Positions 54,094 through 64,000 of a stretch of 64,000 nucleotides of DNA are shown here, piece by piece. The translations under genes were made by a program, and so were the position numbers. Within the stretch, counting starts at the first letter, position 1; every line of letters starts with the position of its first letter. Source of the stretch: Bromus sterilis (lineage: Eukaryota; Streptophyta; Magnoliopsida; Poales; Poaceae); the NCBI GenBank assembly GCA_950022295.1, contig OX465599.1, positions 282,493,501 to 282,557,500 on the forward strand, given 5' to 3'. The notes beneath the pieces are model-generated. The model searched no databases. It was not told the DNA's origin and saw only the letters and a program-made list of their open reading frames with translations.

Positions 54094-57000
54094 TGTAACA
54101 GCCCAGTTTTTGAAAAAATTAAAATTTTTGTTTTCGGTGTGAATTGTTTGATTGTCTGATTTGTTTGCGGTGTTTGCATCCCCGATTTATAGATCGGTGA
54201 TTATTTTTCCCCCTCTTATCTCGTACCGGACGGAGACCAACCTTTTCCACCCTGACACTCAACCTTTGCGACACCGGGTTTCGCCCGATCACCGTCGCGA
54301 AAACCGCACGAGGCTAGCCGCAACCAACGGAACGAAAACCCCGTTTAATAATTAAATGGGTTATTTTTATAGCGCGCCGGAAAGTGTTTTCGGAACGGTT
54401 CCAGCGCGAGGTGAACGCCTCCGGCTCGACGCGCTGATCGCGCAGTTCGAAGTTTTACCCGAATCGGAGGTACTGCGAACCCCCGGCGGTCAGAAACGTG
54501 AGCACCGCGCGCGCGAGAGAAAAACCGGAGATGTTTTTGCAAACTGCCAGCCACCTGGGCTATATAAAGACCACCACACTCCCACCCCTTTCTAGAGTTT
54601 CACTAGCCAAATTTGCAGCCACACCCCCAATTTTGCTCAGTTTTCTGCCCAATGAGTTCTGGACCGTCAGATCCGGAGATCCGACGGCCCAGATCGGATC
54701 CGGCCAGCCTCCCACTTTTCTCTCTCCTCCTCTCACCTTTCTCCCATGGAACCGTAGCCGCCTGTGGAGTCCCGCGCCGTCGTGCGCCTTGCTCCGGCGA
54801 GCTCACAGCCGGGCCGCCGCCCTCTCCTCCTCTCCCTTCCCCTCTCCTCTCTTTCCCCCTCCTCCCTCTCTCTAATTCTCTCTCTCCCGCAAGCACTGCC
54901 GCCGGGCGCCATGGATGGCCGAAGCCCGAGCTCGAGCAGCGAGCGGCGCCACCACGAACTCTGGCCGCCTCCTCCGCCGGGTCGCCGGATTCGCAGCCAC
55001 CGGCCGCCTCCACCAAGTCCCCAGCCGCACCCCTCCGTGCCCCCTCGAGCGCGTTGTCGCCGGCCAGGGAATCAGCCGCCGCCGCTGCCGATTCTGCTCG
55101 GGACGAGCACGACGGTGCGCCCGCTCGCTTCCCCAGCTGGGCCGGTGCAGCCCCAACGCCCACTTGGGCCGGCCTGCAAGGCCACGGCCTGCCTCCCCAG
55201 TCGAGCCCAGCTCCGAGCCAGCCCGCCTCCAGGCCGGCCAGTTGGGCCAGGCCCATGGTGAGCCGGCCTCCTTTCTTTTTTTTTCTTTTTTTTTCTTCTC
55301 TGCTCTGTTATTTATTATTGCTAAGTCCTGTGAAAATTGTTGCTGATCTGTTTTTGCGCTGCGATTTCCCGTTGATCCGTAGCTCCGATGAACGTGCGCC
55401 AAAACGAAAGTTGCTTAGTTTTGCGTGCTCTAGCATTCGTATGTAGAAAGTTTTTGCATTTGAGCTCATCTTGATTGTGTAATTTTGTGCTGAACAGGGC
55501 ATCAGGCCGTTAAACTGCTACTTTTTCCTGTTATGTGCTGCTGTTATTATTTTGTTGCAACTTTGCATGATGATTGTAACAAATCCATGAGGCCTATTGC
55601 ATTGATTCTTTCTCCTATGTGTTAAGCATCATGTGTACTTCATTTCCATGCTTTAACTTGCCATGTTTGACTGCTTTAGCTGTATTAAATCTTGCTCCAA
55701 AGTGGTGATCCTGATGTTAATGTGCTGCTGTGCTGAAAACTGTTATTTTGTTGCAACTTCGGTCGACGAGTGTGTCGCGACCGTTTATCGGATTTGAGTG
55801 ATTCCAATTGCATTTTGTTAAGCATCATGTCTACTTTCATTTCATGTATTGCATTGCCATGATATGCTTGCTGGTCATATAGATATTCTGCTCTAAAGTT
55901 GCTATGCTGCTGTTTTTGACAGACACCTCTGTTTTTCTCTAAGTCTGTTATTTTGCGATGCCATGTTGTTTGCTTAATATCTTTTGATCTATGATGCCTA
56001 TTTGCATGATTCTTTTTGCCATGCCTTACCTGTCATGTCTACTTTAATTGCAAGTCATTTGTGAGCATGTTTGCATTGATTACCCTGTTTATGCAATGCT
56101 TTAAAGTGTGCTTCGTGATGTTGGCAGTTTGTGCCCGTAACTTGTTTTGCTTGTATTTTTTTAACCGTAACTCCGTTTGGGGTGTTCTTTATATGTAACT
56201 TGATTAGTTTTTCATGTACTTTGTGTTTATGATTTTGTTTGCTGTTGTTAACCAACCTAAAATATGGTTTAGGGCAGAAAAGTACCAAATGTTTTAATCA
56301 TCGTGCGACACTTAGTGTATGCCATGTTTAGGTTGTGCCCCACTTAAATTGACTAGCATAGATAGTTTACTTTGTGCTTCACCTTTTGTCATGTTTGTGT
56401 GATATTCCATGCTTGCTTGAGTTGCCATGTTAAAAACCGTTGATTGATCACCTGTAGCTAAGCAACTTGAACCACCGTAAACGTGCGGTATTCGTCGTGT
56501 GTGACCGATACCCCACTTAAACTGTTAGTAACCGTTCTCGACGATAGATCTGTATCGCGTTGCCGTGCCTTGTGTTGCCTCTTTGATCTCGTGTTTGCCT
56601 CGTAGTAATAGATGATTTATCGTTGATTGATTTCCAGTGTTTATCGTCTTGTGTGCTTCTGCGGGTACCTCTCGGAGACGATGCGAGCTTGCGATCGGCT
56701 ACACCTTCGGAATCCGACTTATCAATAGGCAAGGACTATACATTACATATGATCCATTCTATTTCAACCAGCGTTTTGCATGCTAGTATAGGTTAGGTTC
56801 GATGTTTGATCCTACCACATGTTTACAGCCTCTTTCAAACCGATACAGCCATGTCCCTTCCCAGCAAACCTTGTACTGCTATGTTACTTTTGCTCGTTGC
56901 TCAGCCCCTGCTTAGTATGCATGCTTAGGATGCTACGATGTTACCCTTTTACTCCTTGGTTTGGGATATCACATTATTATTATTGTTGTTGTTGATGATA

Positions 57001-58180
57001 TGATTATTATAATGTTGACTATATTCGACGAAGGATGGAAGGTCTAGGCTATCCCACCCCGACGCTTTGTTCCATTCGAGTCACCTAGGATCCGAGTTCC
57101 GGGTATTGGTTTTAAGACTGAGCGTGCCTAACCGCGTGTGGGATTTTATGGGGTCCCCTTTTCCTACCTACCTAGCTTCAAACATTTCTAGTGGTGGCCC
57201 AAGCTGATTTACCATTTGAAACCGTGTGTGTGCTGGTCAGCTGCCAGTTGTTTACAAACCAACCCGGACCAGTGAGGACTTAGTTCCCTTGCTGGCCCAC
57301 TTTGTCCGGCTGAGGACCCGGTTTCCCACGTGCGTGCGGAGCCTCATAATGGGCAGTTGGTACACCCCTGCAGGGTTAAATCTTTTCGAGAAGCCGTGTC
57401 CACGGTTATGGACGAATTGAGACCTACTCCTTGTTCATAGACAACAACAACTGAGATAATCTTAATATAACTTGATCAACGTGTGTGTGTACCTTGACTG
57501 CTTCTTCTTCGTCGGGATGCGAAGAGGAGGACAAGGATAGGATAGGTGTTATGTATGCGATGTAGGTGGATAGCAGACTTGTTGGAGGCGATTCTCATCG
57601 AATGCTTGGCTTCTTATCTTACTCTCTAGATCGTTAGCCACTTCATAAATGCTAGTGCGGAAGCAACCTCACCACTTACCCCTTCCTTACCGTAAACTAC
57701 TAGTTGTCCTAGAATGACGAGTGATGAAGTCCTTGCTGGGTCAGATGACCACTACAGTTGGATGCTGAGTACCTCTGTACTCATGATACTACCCCCAAAC
57801 TCTTTTCAGGGTTCTTGATCGACAACAGGTATGGTGACCGACGTTTCACGTGGAGACTCGACGACGACTAGTTAGGAGGATCCCGGCGGAGGGCCTGGAC
57901 CCGTGTGGTTATGGGATCGATGTTTTTCTCTTTGCCAATAGGCATTTGCTTGTAGTCTGTACTCAGACGTGTATCTTCCGTTGTTGTATTGTATTTTGAG
58001 GCAGTTGTATGCCGATTGTATGAGATGTTGTATCCTTGTATCTATAATGTTGTGATATCGTGTTGAAAATCCGGGGCATATGGCTTTGTCATATGTCGCG
58101 GTGGGACCGATATGTGCTTCGTCCCCGGATCTGGATGGAAACATCTAGATCTGGAACAGTACCGCATATCGGGCCTTACA
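54094..58180 (+). mobile_element. T2: 4.1 kb solo LTR inserted in the Copia integrase
   Basis: Starts TGTAACAGCCC and ends GGGCCTTACA, with the duplication CATGT at 54089-54093 and 58181-58185. TATATAAAGACC at about 54559 is a TATA box; a GC-rich block with poor ORFs lies at 54600-55260 and a long T-rich stretch after it. No primer site or coding domain is present, so it is one LTR, unusually long, as known for Sukkula-type large retrotransposon derivatives. It shares most of its length with T1. The family was not named from sequence. The listed ORFs here (for example 54613-55446) are considered chance. Confidence 0.78.
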
Positions 58181-58906
58181 CATGTCCACACTCAGAATGG
58201 CCTTGTAGAGTCATTGATCAAAATGATTAAATTGATTGCAAGGCCACTTTTGCAGAACTGCAAGCTCCCAACAACTTGTTGGGGACATGCTGTGATGCAT
58301 GCGGCAGCATTAATCCAACTTAGGCCAACTGCATATCACTCTGCATCCCCCTTACAACTAGTGCGAGGGAAAGAACCAAGTATTTCCCATCTGCGAAGAT
58401 TCGGCTGCGCTGTGTACGTGCCGATCTCACCACCTCAGCGTACCACCATGGGTCCTCACCGGAAGTTGGGGGTCTATGTGGGGTATGAGTCTCCGTCCAT
58501 AATCAAATACCTTGAGACTATGACTGGGGATATGTTCACGGCTCGGTACGCTGACAGTATTTTTAATGAGGACCATTTCCCGGCGTTAGGGGGAGAAATG
58601 TACCAAAAGGAATGCCGAGAAATTTCATGGAGTGCCGAAGGCCTCCTTTCCCTATACCCACGCACTAGCGAGGCTGAACTTGAAGTTCAGAGGATTTTAA
58701 ACCTCCAAAGGCTAGCAAATAATTTGCCAGATGCCTTCACTGATCATAGTGGGGTGACAAAATCACATATACCTGCTGTAAATGTGCCAGAGAGAGTAGA
58801 AATAGCTCCGAAGGCTATTGACTCAAATTTGGGCCCAACCCCTAGGAAAAGGGGGAGACCTCTGGGTGCACGGGATAAACTTCCGCGGAGACGTCCGCAG
58901 AAATAA
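58181..58906 (+). pseudogene. Copia pol: end of integrase core and C-terminal region
   Basis: Resumes exactly after T2 with HTQNGLVESLIKMIK, which supplies the catalytic Glu that the 53078-54093 piece lacks. It continues with the typical integrase end (LRRFGCAVYVPISPPQ, HRKLGVYVGYESPSI) and stops at TAA 58904-58906. Confidence 0.82.
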
Positions 58907-58912
58907 TTTTTT

Positions 58913-60844
58913 GTGCCAGATATGTCACACCTTAAGTCAGTTGAAGAAGCTCGACCTGAAGTTGAGAAGCTCCCTGAAGTGATCCATCCTAAAGATGGAA
59001 TGCCCAGTGCAGAATCACGCGCGCAAATTGATTTTGGCACAGGGACATCGGAACACCCAGACTCGGTCGTTTTGGGAAATCATGACGAGCTGGTGGAAAT
59101 GAATGATGAAATCAGCATCAAGTATATTGATTCAGGAGAGTTATATAACAGAAAGACTACTATTGTCGACATATATTTTTCCTCAAAGTTGCTTCCATTG
59201 AACTGGATCCAGAACCTAAGTCCATGGCAGAGTTCCAGAAGCACTCAGAATGGGTTAAATGGAAAGAAGCAATTGAGGCTGAATTGCGCTCGCTTTATCG
59301 GAGGAATGTGTTCGGCCCTGTAGTGCGAACTCCTCCAAGTGTTACCCCTGTTGGGCACAAATGGGTTTTCGTTCGAAAGAGGAACGAAAATAACCAGGTG
59401 GTGAAATATAAAGCGAGGCTGGTAGCACAAGGTTTCTGGTAGAGACCAGGCATCGATTACGATGAAACATACTCTCCTATGATGAGTGGCATCACGTTCC
59501 GATACTTGATATCTATGGCAGCTAGCCTGAACATGCAAATGCAGTTGATGGATGTGGTGACCGCATATTTATATGGGTCACTTGACTCAGAGATCTATAT
59601 GAAAGTCCCTGAAGGATTAAAGATCCCACATCCAAATGAAAATCGCAACATGTATAGCGTCAAATTGCAGAGGTCGCTACATGGGTTAAAATAGTCCGGT
59701 AGAATGTGGTACAACCGGCTGAGTGACTTTCTCCTGAAGAAAGGTTACACAAATCATGATGATTGTCCCTGCGTATTCATCAAGAAATCCCAGAATGGAT
59801 TATGTACCATCTCAGTCTATGTTGATGATCTCAATATCATCAGAAATGCAAAGGACATAAAGGAAGCTATGTGTTACCTTAAGACGGAGTTTGAGATGAA
59901 AGCTTTGGGTAAAACCAAACTTTTCTTAGGCCTGCACTTTGAGCACCTCCCTGAAGGAGTCTTTATTCACCAGTCCACCTATACAAAGAGGGTCCTGGAA
60001 AAAATTTACATGGATAAATCTCACCCTCTAAGAACCCCCATGGTCGTAAGATCCCTTGAAGCGGATAAAGACCCATTCAGACCTTGTGAAGAAAATGAGG
60101 AAGTTTTGGGACCTGAAGTTCCCTACTTGAGAACCATTGGAGCACTGATGTACCTTGCGAATTGCACCAGGACTGATATTGCATTCGCAGTAAACCTCCT
60201 AGAGAGGTATAGTGCTGCCCCAACCAGAAGACATTGGGTTGGCGTCAAAACAATCCTTAGATATCTTCAAGGTACCCAAGATCTTGGATTATTCTATAAA
60301 AGAAACCAAGACTTGTCCATGGTGGGATATACAGAAGCTGGCTATATGTCCGATCCCCATAATGCCAGATCACAGGCTGGATTCGTATTTCTCTGTGGTG
60401 GTACAACTATTTCTTGGCGGTCTTTCAAACAGACCCTGGTAGCCATGTCTACAAACCACTCAGAGATAATTGATGTATGAGGCCAATCGAGAATGTGTTT
60501 GGCTCAGATGAATGACAAGTCACATCCTGAAGTCATGTGGACTTAATGTCATCAGTACCCCAACCATTATCTATGAAGATAATGCTGCTTGTGTTGCACA
60601 AATACAGATGGACTATGTTAAGAGCAATCTCACTAAGGATATTGCTCCTAAATTCTTCTACCCTCATGAGCTCCAGAAGAGCGGGGAAGTAAAGATCTTA
60701 TATACTAAGTCATGTGAAAATCTTGTTAATTTATTCACAAAGTCTTTACCTCCACCTAGTTTTCTCCGATGTGTTCACGGCATTGGAATGAGGCGACTTA
60801 GAGAGATGCAAGGTTTAGGGGGAGCCCTGAACCATAGCCCATAA
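58913..60844 (+). pseudogene. Copia pol: reverse transcriptase and RNase H, several stops
   Basis: RT begins around 59224 (EWVKWKEAIEAEL). HKWVFVRKRNE is followed by a stop at 59440-59442, then DVVTAYLYGSLD, another stop at 59692-59694, then SVYVDDLNII (about 59815). The RNase H carries YTEAGY where copia elements have YxDAGY, so a catalytic Asp is changed, and a stop follows at 60478-60480. The final piece 60512-60844 contains YEDNAACV and the NLFTKSLPPPSF end. Non-functional. Confidence 0.82.
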
Positions 60845-61084
60845 TATGACATCTTAAAACTCATATTGATCCCCAAGATCAAAACTAATCCTGAAGATAA
60901 GTTGTTGTACTCTTTTTCCCTTAGTGACTTTTTCCCACTGGGTTTTGTCACGCAAGGTTTTTAACGAGGAAACAAGTGCAACATAGCTTGCGTGTGCCAT
61001 GTACTCTTTCTCCGTTCCCTTTTTTTCCCACTGGGTTTTTGGGAGGAGTTTTAACGAGGCATGTGCATTCCACGGTATAAGCCC

Positions 61085-61093
61085 AAGGGGGAG
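61085..61093 (+). other. Polypurine tract of the second Copia element
   Basis: AAGGGGGAG immediately precedes the 3' LTR. Confidence 0.8.
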
Positions 61094-61514
61094 TGTTACG
61101 AAATATCTGATCATTATCTTTGGTGGCCAAATATTAAGCTTGCTAGCTTCCTTCCATGGGAAGGAACCATACTCCTTGCTAGGCAAGCCAAACTAGTTCC
61201 TTCCATGGCAAGCTTCCTTCCATGGCAAGCCAAACTAGTTCCTTCCATAGCAAGCTTCCTTCCATGGCAAGCCAAGGTGATCAGATTTTTGTGGGCTATA
61301 TACCTAAAATGCCCTCCCTAGTGAGGCCATAAAGAGAAGGCATGAGAGGAGAGCTAGGGACACACATGACATGATCAGATTTTTTATACAAGATACAATA
61401 ATAAAGAGCTCTCAACTTTCTCTCTATATCTGGTGTCTCTCTTGTGTTCTTGTGATTGTGCCCTTGTGTATGTGGTGATTGGAAGCAAGTGTTGAACAAC
61501 GTAGTTTCACAACA
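61094..61514 (+). repeat. 3' LTR of the second Copia element (421 bp)
   Basis: Same ends as the 5' LTR, fewer CCATGGCAAGC units, and CATAAAGAG in place of the TATA box CTATAAATAG. GAACA follows as the target duplication. Confidence 0.9.
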
Positions 61515-61519
61515 GAACA

Positions 61520-62601
61520 ATCATTTTAGAACTTTTTATGCATATTTTATAACAATCGAATTAAAAGCAACCCTCTTCATATGTTATATAAGTTCTAGCG
61601 TGCTATCACTAGTTGAGAAAAGCTCTTCTATGGCGTGTCAAAATTGCCTTCATGGCGTGGAGACCCGAGGCCAGCAATATGGCGCCAGTGATAACAGATA
61701 TTACAGGCGCTTGTCACCTACGCCAGAATTATATAGTCTTATCAGTGTCGTTCTAAGTAGTGCCACACCATAGATATAATTTTGACACGTATATAAAAAC
61801 AAATTTAAAATACTAGAACAGTTATAGACAATAAATAAAAGTAGCTCGACTACCAGATTTAACAATATGTTCACAACTCCAAAATTACCTTTATCATCAC
61901 ATTACACATTTAAAGTATTAGCTTCTTCCATCATCACATCACATTACATACTAATTAACTACGAATAACAACTTCGATCATATGAAGCTTTTGAGTCTTC
62001 TTAATGACACTAATGATATTAGCAACGTTGCTAGCCCACATCTCACTATTTTTGCAAATATGGTCAAACTATAATGAAAACCATAATATCGAGTGGATCC
62101 TAAAAAAGACCTATGCATCATGAAAGAGCAAGTCATAGTCACTTGATGCATGTGGAAACTCATCGTTTGACAAGAACCAACCTAGTGTGAAGTAACTTGA
62201 TACTACCATGGTTTGGAATTTCATATATGATAACAATTATATGATATGACTTATAACATTGTCACGATGTGGTCTTGAAGTATATCATGAAGTTGGGTTC
62301 ATTCAATATTATTGTTCTGCTAACGATATGCTTTCATTATTGTCGACTTCCTTGTCGCAATAACAATGCCTTATAATCAACAAAAAACATAATCACCAAG
62401 CAACACATGAGCTAGAGTTAGAAGCTAGACTAGAAAATCGTTTGTGTTTATGTTCCCACACGTGCAGATGAGTTTTTTTTCTGCATCTCGTATTCATGGT
62501 TAGTGCAATTATAGTACATAAATATAAATATTAGTTATGAATTTAAAATAATAATAATAATACAAAGTAAATTAATTATTGTCTCTAAGGTATATTTTTA
62601 A
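61520..62601. other. AT-rich intergenic stretch, one small inverted-repeat unit
   Basis: No gene seen. A 12-bp perfect inverted pair, CGTGTCAAAATT at 61634-61645 and its complement at 61778-61789, with a near-perfect second pair (TCTATGGCGTG at 61627 and 61764-61774 complemented), encloses about 160 bp that could be a decayed small DNA transposon. Confidence 0.5.
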
Positions 62602-62609
62602 CCCCAAGG

Positions 62610-63376
62610 CAGTGGCGGCGCTGAGGGTCTTCTTGGGACTTTCCTGGGATACCCAAGATATTGGTGTCAAAAAAAATTATTACGTATAATAGACCACAGC
62701 AGAGCAGCTAAGCATATGGCTGGACACAAGTGACTCGGCATCTGGTTACGCGCACGAGCGACTCGACGTCCTCCAGCCCGATTCAATCGATCCCTACTGC
62801 CTTTCCCCTAGCTGCTACTCCCTCCCCCGATTCATTGATTCAGCCAGCTCTGGCTCCGGCGGCCAGGCGCCCAGGCCGGCCCTCTCCTGCCTCCCCTCCC
62901 CTTCGGTTCCGCCGTGCCGGCCGGCCCTCTCCCTCCCCTGCCCTCGTCCATTCGCCCACCGACCCTCTCCTCCGGCTTCCGGCTTCCGCGGCGGCGCGGC
63001 TCCGCCCCGCCAGGCGCCAGTCCAGCGGCGGTGCGGCTGCGCCACTGCTCCAGTCCGCCTCCGGCCTCCCCTGCTCGGCCGCTCTGCCACTAAGCTAGTC
63101 GGCCTCCGGCCTCCGCTGAGTAGGCGCCGGCCAGCAGGCAGCAGTGTGTGGCAGTGTGGCATCCGGTTTTGCATCCATCAAGGTATTTATTACCTCTGTT
63201 TTCTAAAAAAATCTAAAGATATTTTAGTGATTGCTTGTAAACTGGATCGAATTGCTTGTTTGTCCAATGTTTATTAGTCCATGTCACATTGCCACTGATT
63301 TGGTTCATATACTATATGTGGAGTAAAAAAAAAATTGGGATGAATACCCAGCCACCCAATCCTGGCGCCGTCACTG
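62610..63376. mobile_element. Non-autonomous hAT-type element (767 bp) with an exon-like GC-rich core
   Basis: Ends CAGTGGCGGCGCTGAGG and, complemented, CAGTGACGGCGCCAGGA match the grass hAT terminal type CAGTGGCGGAGCC. The flanking 8 bases are CCCCAAGG (62602-62609) and CCCAAAGG (63377-63384), 7 of 8 alike, as hAT insertion requires. The core (about 62750-63180) is GC-rich and Pro/Ser/Ala-coding in several frames. It is followed by CAAGGTATTTATT, like an exon end and intron donor. No transposase. Confidence 0.75.
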
Positions 63377-63384
63377 CCCAAAGG

Positions 63385-64000
63385 TATCACCTTCTCCTGG
63401 TTCGGAGCACTATTGGTCGAGACTTCGTCATAGGAGCTTGCTGCTGGTTTCATAGTTTGTTGATTTCTTTTACATGTTGAATCTAACGTTTGTATTATTA
63501 TTTTTCTGCTGTGTGCGTTGATCTTTGATGTAATCCTTATCGGACGATGGTTTTGTTAATTCAAAATCATGTTAATTTTGAGCTTTTCCTCAGGTTTGGC
63601 CGACAATATCTTTTTTTTATTGTAAAAATCATACAGTAGATAAAATCCAAACTGATTGGATTCTCATCGGCCGACCATAAGACATGAGAAGGGAGATAGC
63701 AGGGTGAAGGCTCATGACCTGGCTAGAGCGTCGATGGAGGGCGTATATCGCTGTTAAATACTTCGGATATGTCCGTATTCCTGCGAACGTTTATGATTAA
63801 TTTCATGTTTGAAAAAGAGTAATGTGTGATTCAGGTGTTTCATCCCTGGAATCTTTTTTCGAAGACAGAAAGAATGCTACTCTACCAAAGTCGACGGACT
63901 TCTGCCGGGGCAGGGACGTGCGATCCTTAGTCGATGCCACAAGAAAAACCAGATTGCTGGCGTTAATCCTGCACAGAGTCGACGGTCCTCTCCCCTCCCT
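63385..64000. other. Right-edge sequence without a recognised feature
   Basis: Mixed composition with only short ORFs. The last 150 bases become GC-richer (GTCGACGGACTTCTGCC) and might enter another repeat beyond the edge. Confidence 0.4.

Larger units (their letters stand above)
50772..61514 (+). mobile_element. Second Ty1/copia element, broken genes, carrying the T2 solo LTR
   Basis: LTRs 50772-51242 and 61094-61514 (TGTTACGAAATATC to TTTCACAACA) are flanked by the perfect duplication GAACA (50767-50771 and 61515-61519). Gag, protease, integrase, RT and RNase H follow in copia order. Without T2 it is about 6.65 kb. The LTRs differ by roughly a dozen substitutions plus a length change, so it is older than the Sirevirus by eye. 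Lineage within Copia not assigned. Confidence 0.92.

Noticed and set aside
54613..55446. Long overlapping ORFs (277, 217, 176, 165 codons) on both strands
   Set aside because: All lie in a GC-rich block of the T2 LTR with low-complexity Pro/Arg/Ser translations and no domain. The T1 counterpart (41025-41540) does not keep the same frames.

Overview
This window looks like a gene-poor piece of a Triticeae (wheat/barley/Aegilops/rye-type) nuclear genome. It is mostly nested LTR retrotransposons around one intact cellular gene, a nicotianamine synthase at 46738-47727 (+). The grass assignment rests on the element types (a Sirevirus with Maximus-like layout, a BARE/WIS/Angela-like LTR, Athila-like elements with a tRNA-Asp primer site, multi-kilobase LTRs) and on the grass class I type of the NAS protein. 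The species cannot be fixed from the window alone. Family names for repeats come from recognition, not a database search.

Layout. 1-1602 (-): 5' LTR and decayed gag of a gypsy element running off the left edge. 1603-4093 (-): 3' half of a Tat-lineage Ty3/gypsy polyprotein. 4094-25386 (+): Athila-like non-autonomous element A, whose 5' LTR is split by a 14.0 kb Copia/Sirevirus element (5348-19357, duplication CATAG). 25387-27530: piece of a very long LTR (T1) carrying a BARE/WIS/Angela-like solo LTR (25512-27218, duplication CCTAC). 27531-32040 (+): 5' half of the Tat element. 32041-40202 (-): Athila-like element B with gag-protease only. 40203-42314 (-): 5' part of T1 with a SINE-like insertion. 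42315-46500: degenerate DNA-transposon remnants and AT-rich spacer. 46501-48130: NAS promoter, gene and 3' flank. 48210-49270 (-): 3' end of an L1-type LINE. 49300-50771: hairpin and CCATG-rich degenerate repeat. 50772-61514 (+): a Copia element (duplication GAACA) whose integrase is split by a 4.1 kb solo LTR, T2 (54094-58180, duplication CATGT), of the same family as T1. 62610-63376: a small hAT-type element with an 8-bp target duplication.

The main discovery is a rearrangement. Elements A and B, in opposite orientations, have exchanged flanks: A lies between GTAAC and GCGAT, and B, read in its own direction, between GCGAT and GTAAC. Turning 25387-32040 around restores both 5-bp duplications, rejoins the Tat reverse transcriptase exactly at the codon where it breaks, and rejoins T1 in agreement with T2. 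This is either a real inversion by recombination between inverted retrotransposons or an assembly flip across a roughly 3.9 kb, roughly 99% identical inverted repeat (21509-25386 and 32041-35922).

Functionally, only NAS is a credible host gene. It makes nicotianamine, the metal chelator and precursor of the mugineic acid phytosiderophores used by grasses for iron uptake. The retroelement genes are mostly broken. The best-preserved is the 1082-codon Sirevirus pol. No CRISPR, operon, rRNA or tRNA gene was seen.
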